From assembly GCA_021413965.1 (NCBI GenBank), contig JAIOPI010000027.1, positions 85,883 through 149,882 on the forward strand: DNA of 64,000 bases, in the 5' to 3' direction. Position 1 is the first letter of the stretch. Each line of letters starts with the position of its first letter. The position numbers and the translations under genes were made by a program. Shown here piece by piece: positions 16,073 through 27,270 of the stretch. This DNA comes from Lentisphaerota bacterium (lineage in GTDB: Bacteria; Verrucomicrobiota; Kiritimatiellia; UBA8416; JAIOPI01). The notes beneath the pieces were generated by a model, which saw only the letters and a program-made list of their open reading frames with translations, did not search any database and was not told the origin of the DNA.

Positions 16073-18436
16073 TCATGCCAACTCACTGGCTTCGGCTGAC
16101 TTGCGGCGCTCCCCGCTCGTCGGGCTGCCCTCTGCTTGTGACAGAGTCTGGCGCGCCTTCGCCATCAATTCCTCCGAAGTTGAGCCATCTAGTGGGTATT
16201 CAGCATAGCCGCAGGCCATTTGGACGTCAAGCTGAGGGTCAACTTCATTGAAGCATGCCGACATCTGGGCGTGCCAGCGGCGATAGAGGGTCACCACCTG
16301 CGCGGGTGTGATTCTGGCCACCATGATGACCTCGTGGTGACCGCGCGTGATCATGCGATCGGATGAGCGCACCAGATGCTGCAGGTCGCGCAGGCGCTGG
16401 AAGCCGGTTTCGTAAAGCCGCTGGCGAGCCTTGTCCTGGGGGGGGAGATGCGGCGTCAGCACGAATAGCAGCAAGGTGAAGCTGTCCTTCTGTACGCGCG
16501 AGTCGCTGATGGCGCTCTCGATCGTCTCGCGAATCAGCTCCTCCTCGCTGTACAGTGGCAGGGTGAAGATGAACCGGGACCCGCGCCCCGGCGCGCTTTC
16601 CACCCAGATGCGTCCCCGGTGCCGTTCGACAATCTGCTTGGCGATTGCCAGCCCCAGCCCCGTCCCGCGCTCGCCCGCGCCGTGGGTGCGGCCAAACTGG
16701 GTGAATTTCTCGAACACGCGGCCGACTTCATCCTTCGCCAGTCCAACGCCCGTATCTTCAACCACGCACTCCAGCTGGCGATCGTGGTTGGCGGCAATCA
16801 CGCGCACCCCGCCCTGCAGGGTGAACTTGATGGCATTGCTGATCAGGTTCGTCAGCACCTGGATGATGCGGTCCTGGTCCGCCAGTACCTCGCGATGGTC
16901 CAGATCCCATCGCGTCTCCAGGTGCAGCCCCTTCTGGCGCGCGAGCGGTTCGAAGTTGCGCACGACGCCCTCGGCCAGGGTGATGAAGTCGACGCGATCC
17001 TTGGCCATCTCCATCTTGCCGGCCTCGATCTTGGAAATATCCAGCAGGTCATTGATGATGCGCGCCAGGCGCTCGATGTTGCCTTTGGCCGAGGCCAGCA
17101 CCTTGCGCTGCTTGTCATTGACGTCGCCGGGGATCCCGTCCAGCAGCAGCGCGATGCCTTCCTTGGTGATGGCCAGCGGCGTGCGGAGTTCGTGCGACAC
17201 CGTGCTGACGAACTCGTCCTTGAGTTCCTCCGCGTGCTGGCGCTCCTTGATTTCATCCTGCAGCTGCGCGTTGGCCTGTTCCAGTTCCGCCGTGCGGGAC
17301 TGGACCATCGCCTCAAGCGCGCCCTGGTGTTCGCGCAAGGCATCCTCGGCCAGGTTGCGCTCCACGCTCTCGCCAACCAGCCGGGCCAGGAACGTCAGGC
17401 TGTTCTTGGCCATGCTCACGATGCACGTCAGCGGGACTTCGGCCGGCGGCGGGGCCGGGGGCAGGCCTCCTGCGGCAAGGTCGTAGCGCTCGGCCAGTTC
17501 GCGCCGCGCTTCGGGGTCGCCGGGCGGCGATCCATACACAAACCCGATTGTGCCCACGATCTGTCCGCGCGCCCACACCGGCACGAAGAACCCTTGCATG
17601 CCTGTATCCAGCGCCCCATCCACCATGACGCCCCGCTGAATGCAGTGACGCGCCAGTGAGCGCAGTGAGCGCTGCGGCTCCGGCCGGTGCGGATCATTCG
17701 AGCGAATCTCGGCGTCAGCCTCGAACAACGCCGGCCCCTTCTGGCAGAAGGCCTGCGCCCAGGGCGAGGCGGCAATGCCCTGGGCAAAGCTGCCGTCCTG
17801 CTCGTAGGCGGCGGTCGCGCTCTCCGCCAGATCCACCACGCCCTGGAGCAGATTCGCGGCGGCCTCGGTCCCCAGCGCGCGCCCCACCGGGCCGATCTGT
17901 TCCCGGTCGCTGCGGAAGTACATCCAGGCGCGCGTCTCACGATGGCCGCTGGCCGCGGCGCTAAGGCGGCGATTCAGCAGCGAATCGATCCGCGCGAGTT
18001 CGTGCTGCACGCGATCCACGTTGACGCGGTGTGCCTCGGCGGCCGACTGCAGCCCTTCTTCCATCGCGGGAACCAGGGGCAGGCTCTCGAGCGAGTGGAT
18101 CGTCAACCCGAAGACATCCCTCAGCAAGTCTTCCAGCATGCGCCGCAGACGCGCCAGATTCACGGGATAGCTGCACAGGACGCCGTACCCCAGCAGCATG
18201 CACACCATCGCAATGGCCACCACGAGGACAGAGCCCAGGTCGAGCCCGCCCGTGCGCTTCACCAGGATGATCAGCACATAGGTGTACGCGAGAAGCGGTA
18301 TGACCGTAATCAGGGCCACCGATATCGCAATCTGGTGTCCCAATCCTTGGGCCGAGATGGATAGGCGCGATCGAGGCACCCCGAGGGGATGGCGCGCCGG
18401 AGCGGGCGTGGGTGTGCGTCTGTCAGGTGCTGTCAT
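16073..18436 (-). CDS. Membrane sensor histidine kinase with GAF-like sensor and degenerate GGDEF-like tail
   Basis: A 787-residue kinase. Two membrane helices (about 36-59 and 69-90) are followed by a GAF-like region (about 165-340), a coiled coil (365-405), the HisKA box VSHELRTP (H415), and a complete HATPase with LTNLISNAIKF (N box), VEDTGVGLAKDE (G1) and GERGTGLGLAIAK (G2). The last 110 residues resemble a worn GGDEF domain: RSSDRMITRGHHEVIMVA stands where RxxD-x4-GGDEF would be, and GYAEYPLDG then EELMAKARQTLSQAE match the family end. It pairs with the response regulator at 15683. The start at 18436 avoids overlap with the divergent GH51 gene. Confidence 0.88.
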   Translation of the reverse strand: MTAPDRRTPTPAPARHPLGVPRSRLSISAQGLGHQIAISVALITVIPLLAYTYVLIILVKRTGGLDLGSVLVVAIAMVCMLLGYGVLCSYPVNLARLRRMLEDLLRDVFGLTIHSLESLPLVPAMEEGLQSAAEAHRVNVDRVQHELARIDSLLNRRLSAAASGHRETRAWMYFRSDREQIGPVGRALGTEAAANLLQGVVDLAESATAAYEQDGSFAQGIAASPWAQAFCQKGPALFEADAEIRSNDPHRPEPQRSLRSLARHCIQRGVMVDGALDTGMQGFFVPVWARGQIVGTIGFVYGSPPGDPEARRELAERYDLAAGGLPPAPPPAEVPLTCIVSMAKNSLTFLARLVGESVERNLAEDALREHQGALEAMVQSRTAELEQANAQLQDEIKERQHAEELKDEFVSTVSHELRTPLAITKEGIALLLDGIPGDVNDKQRKVLASAKGNIERLARIINDLLDISKIEAGKMEMAKDRVDFITLAEGVVRNFEPLARQKGLHLETRWDLDHREVLADQDRIIQVLTNLISNAIKFTLQGGVRVIAANHDRQLECVVEDTGVGLAKDEVGRVFEKFTQFGRTHGAGERGTGLGLAIAKQIVERHRGRIWVESAPGRGSRFIFTLPLYSEEELIRETIESAISDSRVQKDSFTLLLFVLTPHLPPQDKARQRLYETGFQRLRDLQHLVRSSDRMITRGHHEVIMVARITPAQVVTLYRRWHAQMSACFNEVDPQLDVQMACGYAEYPLDGSTSEELMAKARQTLSQAEGSPTSGERRKSAEASELA

Positions 18437-18469
18437 GGGTCGGGGCCGTCTGATCCCCGCCGCGCATGA

Positions 18470-20113
<1,644 letters not shown>

Positions 20114-20339
20114 CCCTGTCTTGCTCCTGTGAGACGTATCGGCATTGTGACGAGACACCCCGGCTTTCTGAGTCTGTTGCGAGGGGTGTTGTGCGTGTGT
20201 AAATAATTATAGTTAAGCATGTTGTGACTGGTTTTTTCGATTGGAGTCGATGGGGCGCTTGACTGGCATGGAAGCTGCATGAGGAGGTCAGGAACGAGAA
20301 ATCGAACCCAGACTTTCCAGGGCAGGGAGTGCGGCGGAC

Positions 20340-20750
20340 ATGCAAACAGGACTGGCAGCGGGAATAGGGGTGGCGCTGATCGCCATCTGGGTAGCCTTCC
20401 TCTTTGAAGGTCGCGAGGAGATGCGACGCAGCGAGCGGCTCTCCTACGACTTTGTGTTCAAATGGAACATTCTACCGCTGCTGGTGGCCCTGGAATTATT
20501 TACGACGCACAGCTTGGCGGTGCTTGGTGTGGGGGCCATGGCCTTCGTTCTGTGCTGGCCCATCGCGAAGTACTCACTTGCCGCGATGCCCGTCATCACA
20601 GGCTGGCATGTCGGCACCCAGTGGTTTTCCAAGATCTACGCACAATCTGACCAGCGGGTGTTCATGGGAGCGGTGATCGTCGCGATCACGATGACCCTGG
20701 TTTGCCAGGCGATCGTGGCCGCTATGCGTCGGCCTCCCGCGCACACCTGA
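20340..20750 (+). CDS. Small polytopic membrane protein, unknown
   Basis: A 136-residue protein with about four membrane helices (near 3-22, 44-60, 63-83, 108-128). Between helices 1 and 2 is a charged stretch (GREEMRRSERLSYDF). No family is recognised. The 226-bp region before it is unusually AT-rich for this genome (TAAATAATTATAG near 20200), suggesting its own promoter, and a strong terminator follows at 20772-20816, so it is a single-gene unit. Confidence 0.6.
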   Translation: MQTGLAAGIGVALIAIWVAFLFEGREEMRRSERLSYDFVFKWNILPLLVALELFTTHSLAVLGVGAMAFVLCWPIAKYSLAAMPVITGWHVGTQWFSKIYAQSDQRVFMGAVIVAITMTLVCQAIVAAMRRPPAHT

Positions 20751-20771
20751 GTCAACACGTCCACCTGCAAC

Positions 20772-20816
20772 GCGGGCGCCGGTAGGTCCTCCTCCTGCCG
20801 GCGCCCGCATCTTTTT
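20772..20816 (+). terminator. Rho-independent terminator
   Basis: A perfect 11-bp GC stem (20772-20782 with 20798-20808) is followed by ATC and five Ts. It ends the transcript of the membrane protein gene at 20340 and separates it from the convergent gene at 20833. Confidence 0.9.
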
Positions 20817-20832
20817 CAGCCCGCGCGCGCGA

Positions 20833-21237
20833 TCACTTCGATACGGCGGGGGCGGGGGGCGCCAGCGGCGGCAGATCCAGCAACTCGGACAGGTTCGGAC
20901 TGCGCAGGGTGTTGGTGGGGGCTCGCGTCGTGTCCAGCCAGGTGGCGACGACGCGCTTCTCGCCGATGGGAATGAGCCCGAGATTGTGCTTCGCCAGTTC
21001 CTTGCTGATGGACGCTGCCAAGTCCGCTGGCGCCGTGTCGACTCCGGCCGGCAGCATCAGCGTGGCCTCCGTGCCGATCACGCGTTCGACCCGCATGCCC
21101 GTCGCGGCGGCATAGCGCTTGAGCCCCTCGGTCAGAGTGACCTTGACGAAGGATTGCACCACTGTGGCGTCTTCCGCCGGTGCGTGCAACGCCAACAGCA
21201 GTCCCAGCATCGCCAGCCCCATCCCCATTCGCTTCAT
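20833..21237 (-). CDS. Exported protein with STN/secretin-N0-like domain
   Basis: A 134-residue exported protein. After a signal peptide (MKRMGMGLAMLGLLLALHAPA) comes a single small domain: SFVKVTLTEGLKRYAAATGM, then LPAGVDTAPADLAASISKELAKHN. The pattern 'L-x-E-A-L-x-x-L-A-x-x-T-G' followed by a beta-alpha unit is that of STN (N0) domains of secretins and TonB receptors. Here it stands alone with a Pro-rich tail. The function is unknown. The ATG at 21237 has GGGAGA upstream. Confidence 0.55.
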   Translation of the reverse strand: MKRMGMGLAMLGLLLALHAPAEDATVVQSFVKVTLTEGLKRYAAATGMRVERVIGTEATLMLPAGVDTAPADLAASISKELAKHNLGLIPIGEKRVVATWLDTTRAPTNTLRSPNLSELLDLPPLAPPAPAVSK

Positions 21238-21403
21238 GACGTCTCCCGCTTGGTTGTCTGTGCCGGTCCGTGTTCGCGGCGCCGCTTCCGTGTGCGCCGG
21301 GCCCGCGCTCTGCATGCACCCCAGTCTACCGCTCCGGTCGCCATCGTGCAATTGCGCGCTGGCCGGCGCCGCGGTACCATGCGGGCAAAGGGGAGGGTGT
21401 TCG

Positions 21404-22141
21404 ATGCCGGCGTTGATTCAAGCAACTCAGTGTGAGCAATTCCGCGAACAGGGATATTTCGTCACCGAACCAATGTGGTCATCGTCCGCGCTGGACCGCG
21501 TGCGGGCCGAATTTGAGCGGCTCCATGGTGAACATATCCGTCGCGCCGAGGCGTCCGGTGATGCCATCCAGATCGACCTGGCCCGTACCCGCCCCTTCAT
21601 CGGGCAGGCCCACACCCGCAGCGAGGTGCTGAAGGATTTTGCCCGCTCGCCCATCTACCTCGAAGCCTGCGCGCACTTTGTCGGTCCCGATGCGGATCTC
21701 TACTACAACCAGGTCGTCAGCAAGCCGCCCGAGCACGGCAAGCATTTCGGCTGGCACCAGGATTCGGGCTACATGGTGACCAAGCCGCTGGCCTACATCA
21801 CCTGCTGGACGGCCATCAGCCGCACATTTGTCGAGAACGGCTGCATCTGGGTCATCCCCGGGTCGCACAAGCGCGGTCTGCTGCCGCATGCGCGCAATCA
21901 GGTGGACCAGTCCTGGGACGCACAGAACGTGGATGAATCCGGAGCCATTCCCGTGCCGATGGAGCCGGGGCAGGTCGCCATCTTCAGCTCCCTGATGCTC
22001 CACAAGAGCGGCGCCAATGTCTCGCGCGACGTGCGCCACGGCTATGTGCCCCAGTACCATGTGCCCGGCATCGTCGAGCAGGCCACGGGCAAACGGTTCG
22101 GCGACCAGTTCCCCGTCCTGCGCGGCGGCCTGCCCGTGTGA
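21404..22141 (+). CDS. Phytanoyl-CoA dioxygenase-family oxygenase
   Basis: A 245-residue Fe(II)/2-oxoglutarate oxygenase of the PhyH type. It starts with the usual FREQGYFVTEP. The iron-binding HxD is in FGWHQDSGYM and the distal His in SSLMLHKSGAN, followed by an Arg (RHGYVPQYHVPG) that would bind 2-oxoglutarate. ENGCIWVIPGSHKRG is the conserved core loop. The substrate is unknown; in this setting it could act on a sugar or surface metabolite. The ATG at 21404 follows GGGGAGGG by 8 bases. Confidence 0.88.
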   Translation: MPALIQATQCEQFREQGYFVTEPMWSSSALDRVRAEFERLHGEHIRRAEASGDAIQIDLARTRPFIGQAHTRSEVLKDFARSPIYLEACAHFVGPDADLYYNQVVSKPPEHGKHFGWHQDSGYMVTKPLAYITCWTAISRTFVENGCIWVIPGSHKRGLLPHARNQVDQSWDAQNVDESGAIPVPMEPGQVAIFSSLMLHKSGANVSRDVRHGYVPQYHVPGIVEQATGKRFGDQFPVLRGGLPV

Positions 22142-22308
22142 ACGCTCGCACCGGATGGTCGTGTCGCCGCCGCGGGATGCCCAGCTGGTGGGCGGGTGAC
22201 CCGTGGCCCGCGCGGCTTGCGTGGAGCAGGCCGCCCCCCGCCGCGTGAGGCCAGGGGGCGCCGCTTTCCGGTGGAATCCGTCCGGCGATTCTGGCATCGT
22301 GTCGCGCC

Positions 22309-23598
22309 ATGACCACATCAGCCATCACGCCCCACATCGAGCGCATCCGCAAGCATCTGCTGTCCGACTACGCCGGCATGTACCGGAAAGCCATCGGCCC
22401 CATGGCCTTCCCGTTCATCTCGCCCGGCAGCGCCCAGTATGACGACCAGATCTGGGATTGGGATTCCTGGCTGAGCAACATCGCGCTGCGGCAGATCCTG
22501 AAGGAAGTCGGCTCGGCGGATGCCTTCGACAAGGCTCGCCCGCACGAACGAGGCTGCATCCAGAATTTTATCCACTGGTCGCGCACCAGCGGCTGCGGCT
22601 TTGACGGCTGGATTCCGTTCGGCGTCAAGGCGCACAAGGGGCTCGAACGGCCCGCGGACATCTACAGCACGAACATGCACAAGCCCTGCCTCGCCCAGCA
22701 CGCCGCGTTTCTCGTGCGCGAGGACCGGGATGTCGCGTGGATGCGCGAGAACATGTACGTTCTGCAGTCTTTCATCAACAACTACCGCAATCACCACCGG
22801 CACGACTGCGGCATCTACTACTGGCAGGACGATCACGCCATCGGCGTCGATAACGACCCCTGCACCTACGGACGTCCGCCGCGCAGCAGTGGGTCGATCT
22901 ACCTGAACAGCCTCATGTACCGCGAGCTGCTCGCGCTGGTCTACCTGCTTGAACAGCTCGACCTGGGAGAAGTGGCGGCGCAGTATCGCCGTGACGCGGA
23001 AAAACTTCATGCCGCCGTCCAGGAGTACTGCTGGGACGAACGAGACGGCTTCTTCTACAGCGTCGATCTGAACATCGGCCGCGGGCCGCTGCACAAGTGG
23101 CTGCACTTCACCGGGTCGGGACAGCTGCCGGACTGGCCCTGCCTGATCCAGCGCATCGGCATGTGGTCCGGCTTCATGGCGCTGTGGGCCGGCCTCGCCA
23201 CGCCCGAGCAGGCCGAGCGCGTGGCGAAAGAGCACTACCGCAACGCCAGGACCTTCGGCTGCCCGCACGGCGTGCGCACGCTCTCGCGCCTCGAGAAGAT
23301 GTACAACCTGCGCGCCTCCGGCAACCCGTCCTCGTGGCTGGGGCCGATCTGGGGCATCTCGAACTACATGACCTTCCGCGGCTTCGTGCGCTACGGGCTG
23401 ACAGACGACGCGCGCGACCTCGCCGAGAAGACGATCCGTCTCTTCGGGCGCGACCTCGAGCGCTTCGGCACGCTGCACGAGTACTACCAGCCGGAGAACG
23501 GCGAGCCGGTCTTGAACCCCGGCTTCCAGAACTGGAACTACCTCGTCCTGAACATGTGCAACTGGCTCGAAGGCCGCGACGTGGTGGTGGAATTCTAG
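22309..23598 (+). CDS. Alpha/alpha-barrel glycoside hydrolase, GH63/trehalase-like
   Basis: A 429-residue protein with no signal peptide. The pattern YDDQIWDWDSWLSNIALRQ near residue 45 resembles the GH63/GH37 region with the catalytic acid Asp. The end (GTLHEYYQPENGEPV, then NPGFQNWNYLVLNM) matches the place of the catalytic base Glu. Bacterial members include mannosylglycerate and glucosylglycerate hydrolases, so a small alpha-glycoside is a likely substrate; the exact one cannot be named. The ATG at 22309 stands 167 bp after the oxygenase gene on the same strand, so they may be one unit. Confidence 0.75.
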   Translation: MTTSAITPHIERIRKHLLSDYAGMYRKAIGPMAFPFISPGSAQYDDQIWDWDSWLSNIALRQILKEVGSADAFDKARPHERGCIQNFIHWSRTSGCGFDGWIPFGVKAHKGLERPADIYSTNMHKPCLAQHAAFLVREDRDVAWMRENMYVLQSFINNYRNHHRHDCGIYYWQDDHAIGVDNDPCTYGRPPRSSGSIYLNSLMYRELLALVYLLEQLDLGEVAAQYRRDAEKLHAAVQEYCWDERDGFFYSVDLNIGRGPLHKWLHFTGSGQLPDWPCLIQRIGMWSGFMALWAGLATPEQAERVAKEHYRNARTFGCPHGVRTLSRLEKMYNLRASGNPSSWLGPIWGISNYMTFRGFVRYGLTDDARDLAEKTIRLFGRDLERFGTLHEYYQPENGEPVLNPGFQNWNYLVLNMCNWLEGRDVVVEF

Positions 23599-23622
23599 CC
23601 CCACGTTCGCACGAAAGCAGGG

Positions 23623-24510
23623 CTAGGCGAGATCCGCGGCCGCGGCATTGAGGCGGACCTGCTGCGGGTCCTTGCAGCCGGGGATCACGCACGTCACCGC
23701 GGGATGCTTCAGGCACCAGGCCAGCGCCCAGGAGGCCATCGGCACGCCCGCCGGCACCTCCAGTCTCGCGATCTCCTGCACCTCCGCGAGCAGCTTGTCC
23801 TCATCGGCGCGATTGCGGCTGCCGCGCACGTCGTTGGCTGGAAAGGTCGCGCCCGGCTTGTACTTGCCGCTGAGGTAACCGCTCGCCAGCGGGATGCGCG
23901 CGAGCACGCCCAGGTTCGCACGCTGGCAGGCCGGCAGCGTCTCTGCCTCGCATTGCCGTGACAGCCGGTTGTAGATGATCTGCACGGCCTCGACGCCGGC
24001 ACGCGGCGACGCCGCCACCTGCCGGATGTTCGTGTTCGGACTCACGGACAGCCCCACGTGACGAACTTTGCCTTCCGTGACGAAGCGCTGGACGGTCTCC
24101 CACAAGGCTTCCAACTCGAACTCCGCATCCTCCGGTGAATGGTACTGATAGAGGTCGATGTAATCAGTGCGCAAGGCCCGCAGCGAATCCTCCAGTTGCT
24201 GTCGGACCTCGGCCGGCGCAAACTGCCGCGAGCGGTCCAGGTGTCCGCGAAACGCATGGCCGAACTTCGTGGCGACGATCCAGTCCGCGCGCCGCGCGTG
24301 GATCGCATGGCCGATCAGGCGCTCGGACAGGTGGTCGCCGTAACATTCCGCCGTGTCAATCAGGTTGATGCCGCAGGCCTGCGCCTCCGCCAGCACGGCA
24401 TCCGCCTCCGCCTGCGTGTACGTCCGTCCCCACTCACCGCCAAACTGCCACGTCCCCACCCCCACCACCGATACGCGCAGCCCCGTCTTGCCCAAAATCC
24501 GGTACTTCAT
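23623..24510 (-). CDS. Aldo/keto reductase
   Basis: A 295-residue NADPH-dependent reductase. It starts MKYRILGKTGLRVSVVGVGT. The catalytic tetrad is visible: Asp and Tyr in LIDTAECYGDHLSE, Lys in VATKFGHAF, His in LYQYHSPED. The C-terminal cofactor loop reads VIPGCKDPQQVRLNAAA. It belongs to the YajO/Gfo-like large subgroup of sugar or aldehyde reductases. The start at 24510 gives the standard N-terminus; upstream open codons have no similarity. It converges with the GH63-like gene. Confidence 0.92.
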   Translation of the reverse strand: MKYRILGKTGLRVSVVGVGTWQFGGEWGRTYTQAEADAVLAEAQACGINLIDTAECYGDHLSERLIGHAIHARRADWIVATKFGHAFRGHLDRSRQFAPAEVRQQLEDSLRALRTDYIDLYQYHSPEDAEFELEALWETVQRFVTEGKVRHVGLSVSPNTNIRQVAASPRAGVEAVQIIYNRLSRQCEAETLPACQRANLGVLARIPLASGYLSGKYKPGATFPANDVRGSRNRADEDKLLAEVQEIARLEVPAGVPMASWALAWCLKHPAVTCVIPGCKDPQQVRLNAAAADLA

Positions 24511-24698
24511 GAATCCAAACCTCCTGTCCTGATGCGAGGACAGTACCGGCTGGGCATCGGCATTGACAAGGGCACATCGCCCCACGCTGACATTCTAAAC
24601 CGGCACTTGGCGTGCGGCGCCTGCCCGCCCTCGCCTTGCCAGCCCCTCGTCTTCTGCTATGCTGCACCCCGCGAAAGGAGGCGGCGCAAGCCTTGGTA

Positions 24699-27185
24699 AT
24701 GACACGACCCGGCCGAACGGCGACATTCGCGGTCTTGCTGCTGACGACCCTCCTCTGGGCCGCCTTCACGTGGCCTCTGCCCCGCTACTGGCGCACCGGC
24801 ATCCCGTCCTCCGCTCACAATGTCGAGCAGGGACACGTGCGCGAGATGATTCCCGGCGACCACCTCCAACTGCTCTACCACTTCTGGCTGGCTGGCGACA
24901 TGCTGGCAGGCAAGACCCCGCTCTTTCACAACCTGTACGAGTTCAACGACGGGGACGACGCCGCCCGCCGCGAGGTCGGCCCCTACTACGCGCCGTTCTC
25001 GCTTGTCTATGCCCTGGGCGAGCGGTTGGCCGGCCGCGCCTTCGGTTGGAACCTGACCGGACTGGTCGCCGTGCTGCTGTCGGCGCTGTGCACTTTCCGT
25101 CTTGCGCGGCGCCATGTGCCGGGCAGCTGGATCGCCCTCGTCTCCACCCTCGTCGCGATCGCGTTGCCCTATCGCTGGGTCGCCCTGCTCGGTGGCAGCC
25201 CCTCCGGTTTTGCCATGTTGTGGGTTCCGGTGATCGCGCTGGGCCTGGACATGGCCATCCGCGACAAGCGCGCCTCCGGCGGCGTGTTGGCGGGGCTTGG
25301 CGTGGTGATGGCGGCCTGCACCGACACGCATACGCTGTATTTCGGCGTGCTCTCCATGCCTGCCTGGTGCCTCCTTGCGTACGTGGGCAGCGAGGCCCGA
25401 GCCGAACGCGGCGTCGTGGCGCTCCGCCGCATGGCCATGGCCTTGCTGCCGGCGGTGCTGCTGGCTGCCGGCACCCTGCTGCTGCAGTCCCGCAGCCATG
25501 GCGCGTTTGAATCATCGACCGCCCAGGGCGGGCGCACCGTGCGTGAAGTCCTGCTCTACGCGCTGCCGATGCACGACCTCCTCCGCTGGGGTGTCAACGT
25601 GTCCGGCTCCGCCATCTATTTCGGTTGGGGCATGCTGATCCTGCTGTGCGTGGGCGCCCTGCTGCAACTGCGCCTGGCCCTGCTGGAGACCTCGCGTCGG
25701 CACGTGCAGCGCACCCTGTTGCTCGGGCTCCTGGGGGCCGGCATCCTGGCGCTGGCCATCCTGGCGGCCGGGCCTCGCGGCATCCTCGACGGAAAGCTCT
25801 TCAGCCTCTGCCGCGAGTTTCTCCCCGGCTACACCATGATCCGCCAGCCAGCCAAGATCTTCATCCTGCTGCCCACGCTGCTGGCGCTGGGCACCGCCGT
25901 CTCCCTGGAATTTCTTGCCGAACGGTTGCGCGCGCGCTGGCTCGGGCACGCCCTCGTCACGCTCGTGGGCGGCCTGCTCGTGCTGGAGTACCGGGTGCAG
26001 ATCACGCCGACAGTGTGCGTGCTGCGCAACGAGCAGGGCGCCTACGCCGCCGTCGCCGCCGATGCCGCCGCCCGCGGGGTCGCCGCCCGCGCGCTGGTCG
26101 TCACGCTCTGGCCCGGCGACTCGCATTTCGCCTCGGTGTACCAGCACTATGCCTCGCTCTATCGCGTGCGCCTGCTGAATGGCTACCGCCCGATTCTCCC
26201 GCGCGATTACGTGACCAACATCTTCCACCGCTTCGAAAGCGTGAACCTCGGGCTGCTCACCGATGAGCAGGGCGCGGCGCTGCGCGCGCGCGGCGTCGAC
26301 TACGTCATCCTGCACGAGGATCTCTTCCCCGAGAAGTGCAGCCCGTACCCCATCGGCTTCACGCTCGACGGACTCCGGCGCCACCCGCAGCTGAAGGCGC
26401 TCGGCCGGGACGGCCCGGTCTGGGCGTTTCGCCTGCTGCCCGCCCCCGCCGACGCTCCCGAACCGGTGCGGCCCGCTCCGGATTTCCCCATCTGCTCCGC
26501 GCGGCACTGGCGCCTGCGGCCCGGCGATCCGCTCCGCGCCGGCCCCACCGCCACGGTCGAGGCCCCGCATCAGCGCTGGCTGGTGCAGGCGCGCGGCGAT
26601 GGCATGCTCGATGGCGTGACCGAGGTGGGGGGGCAGCCCGCGGGCCGAGGGGCGGTCGCCGTGCGCAGCCCGCATTGGTCATGGTTCGCCCTGCCGCTAC
26701 CCGCGCTGGAGCACCAGCAGAAAGTGGCCTGGGACGCGCAGATCTCCAGCGGCACGGTGGAGGTGCAGCGCGTCATGCTGGCCGCCGGAGACTGGACGCC
26801 ACCCGCCGCCGGCGACTCCCGGTCCTGGCCGGCGTCCAGTTTCTTTCACGCGGGCTACTCGGATCCGGACCGCGGCACGGTGACGTTTGATCCCGCGCGG
26901 GATCCGCGCGCCATCGTCTGGTACGGCCCGAAGCTGCCCCTGGAGGCGGGCGTGTACGATCTGGATCTGCACTATGCGTCTGATGCACCGCCCGGAAAAC
27001 TCCTGGGGCGGCTCAATATCCGCTGGCGCGGCGACGAGGAAGGCAACAGCGTCGATGTCATCGCCGGGCAGCCCGTGCGCCTGCGCTTCGTCCAGCCGGG
27101 AACCGACCCGTTCTTCGCGGCCTTCCTCTACCGGCGCGAGGCCGCCCTCACCCTGGAGCGCCTCGATCTCCAGCGCATCCGGTAA
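24699..27185 (+). CDS. Large polytopic membrane protein, GT-C glycosyltransferase-like
   Basis: An 828-residue protein. The first 450 residues carry ten or more membrane helices, with an acidic loop after the first helix (EMIPGDHLQLLYHFWLAG) of the kind seen in GT-C transferases and YfhO-type proteins. The remaining 380 residues are periplasmic: an alpha/beta part (VVTLWPGDSHFASVYQHYAS, then DYVILHEDLFPEKC) and a beta-sandwich at the end. It may use lipid-linked sugars or modify surface glycans; no exact family is claimed. The ATG at 24699 is the only in-frame start, though the nearest AGGAGG is about 18 bases upstream. Confidence 0.65.
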   Translation: MTRPGRTATFAVLLLTTLLWAAFTWPLPRYWRTGIPSSAHNVEQGHVREMIPGDHLQLLYHFWLAGDMLAGKTPLFHNLYEFNDGDDAARREVGPYYAPFSLVYALGERLAGRAFGWNLTGLVAVLLSALCTFRLARRHVPGSWIALVSTLVAIALPYRWVALLGGSPSGFAMLWVPVIALGLDMAIRDKRASGGVLAGLGVVMAACTDTHTLYFGVLSMPAWCLLAYVGSEARAERGVVALRRMAMALLPAVLLAAGTLLLQSRSHGAFESSTAQGGRTVREVLLYALPMHDLLRWGVNVSGSAIYFGWGMLILLCVGALLQLRLALLETSRRHVQRTLLLGLLGAGILALAILAAGPRGILDGKLFSLCREFLPGYTMIRQPAKIFILLPTLLALGTAVSLEFLAERLRARWLGHALVTLVGGLLVLEYRVQITPTVCVLRNEQGAYAAVAADAAARGVAARALVVTLWPGDSHFASVYQHYASLYRVRLLNGYRPILPRDYVTNIFHRFESVNLGLLTDEQGAALRARGVDYVILHEDLFPEKCSPYPIGFTLDGLRRHPQLKALGRDGPVWAFRLLPAPADAPEPVRPAPDFPICSARHWRLRPGDPLRAGPTATVEAPHQRWLVQARGDGMLDGVTEVGGQPAGRGAVAVRSPHWSWFALPLPALEHQQKVAWDAQISSGTVEVQRVMLAAGDWTPPAAGDSRSWPASSFFHAGYSDPDRGTVTFDPARDPRAIVWYGPKLPLEAGVYDLDLHYASDAPPGKLLGRLNIRWRGDEEGNSVDVIAGQPVRLRFVQPGTDPFFAAFLYRREAALTLERLDLQRIR

Positions 27186-27270
27186 ACGAGGGAGGCCGTG
27201 CGTCACGCGCCATGGCCCATAGAACGGCTGTGCCGTCCCCGAAAGCCGTGGTCGCCTGGACCGGCTGGAG

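Noticed and set aside
22318..23604. 428-codon minus-strand frame
   Set aside because: Antisense to the GH63-like gene.
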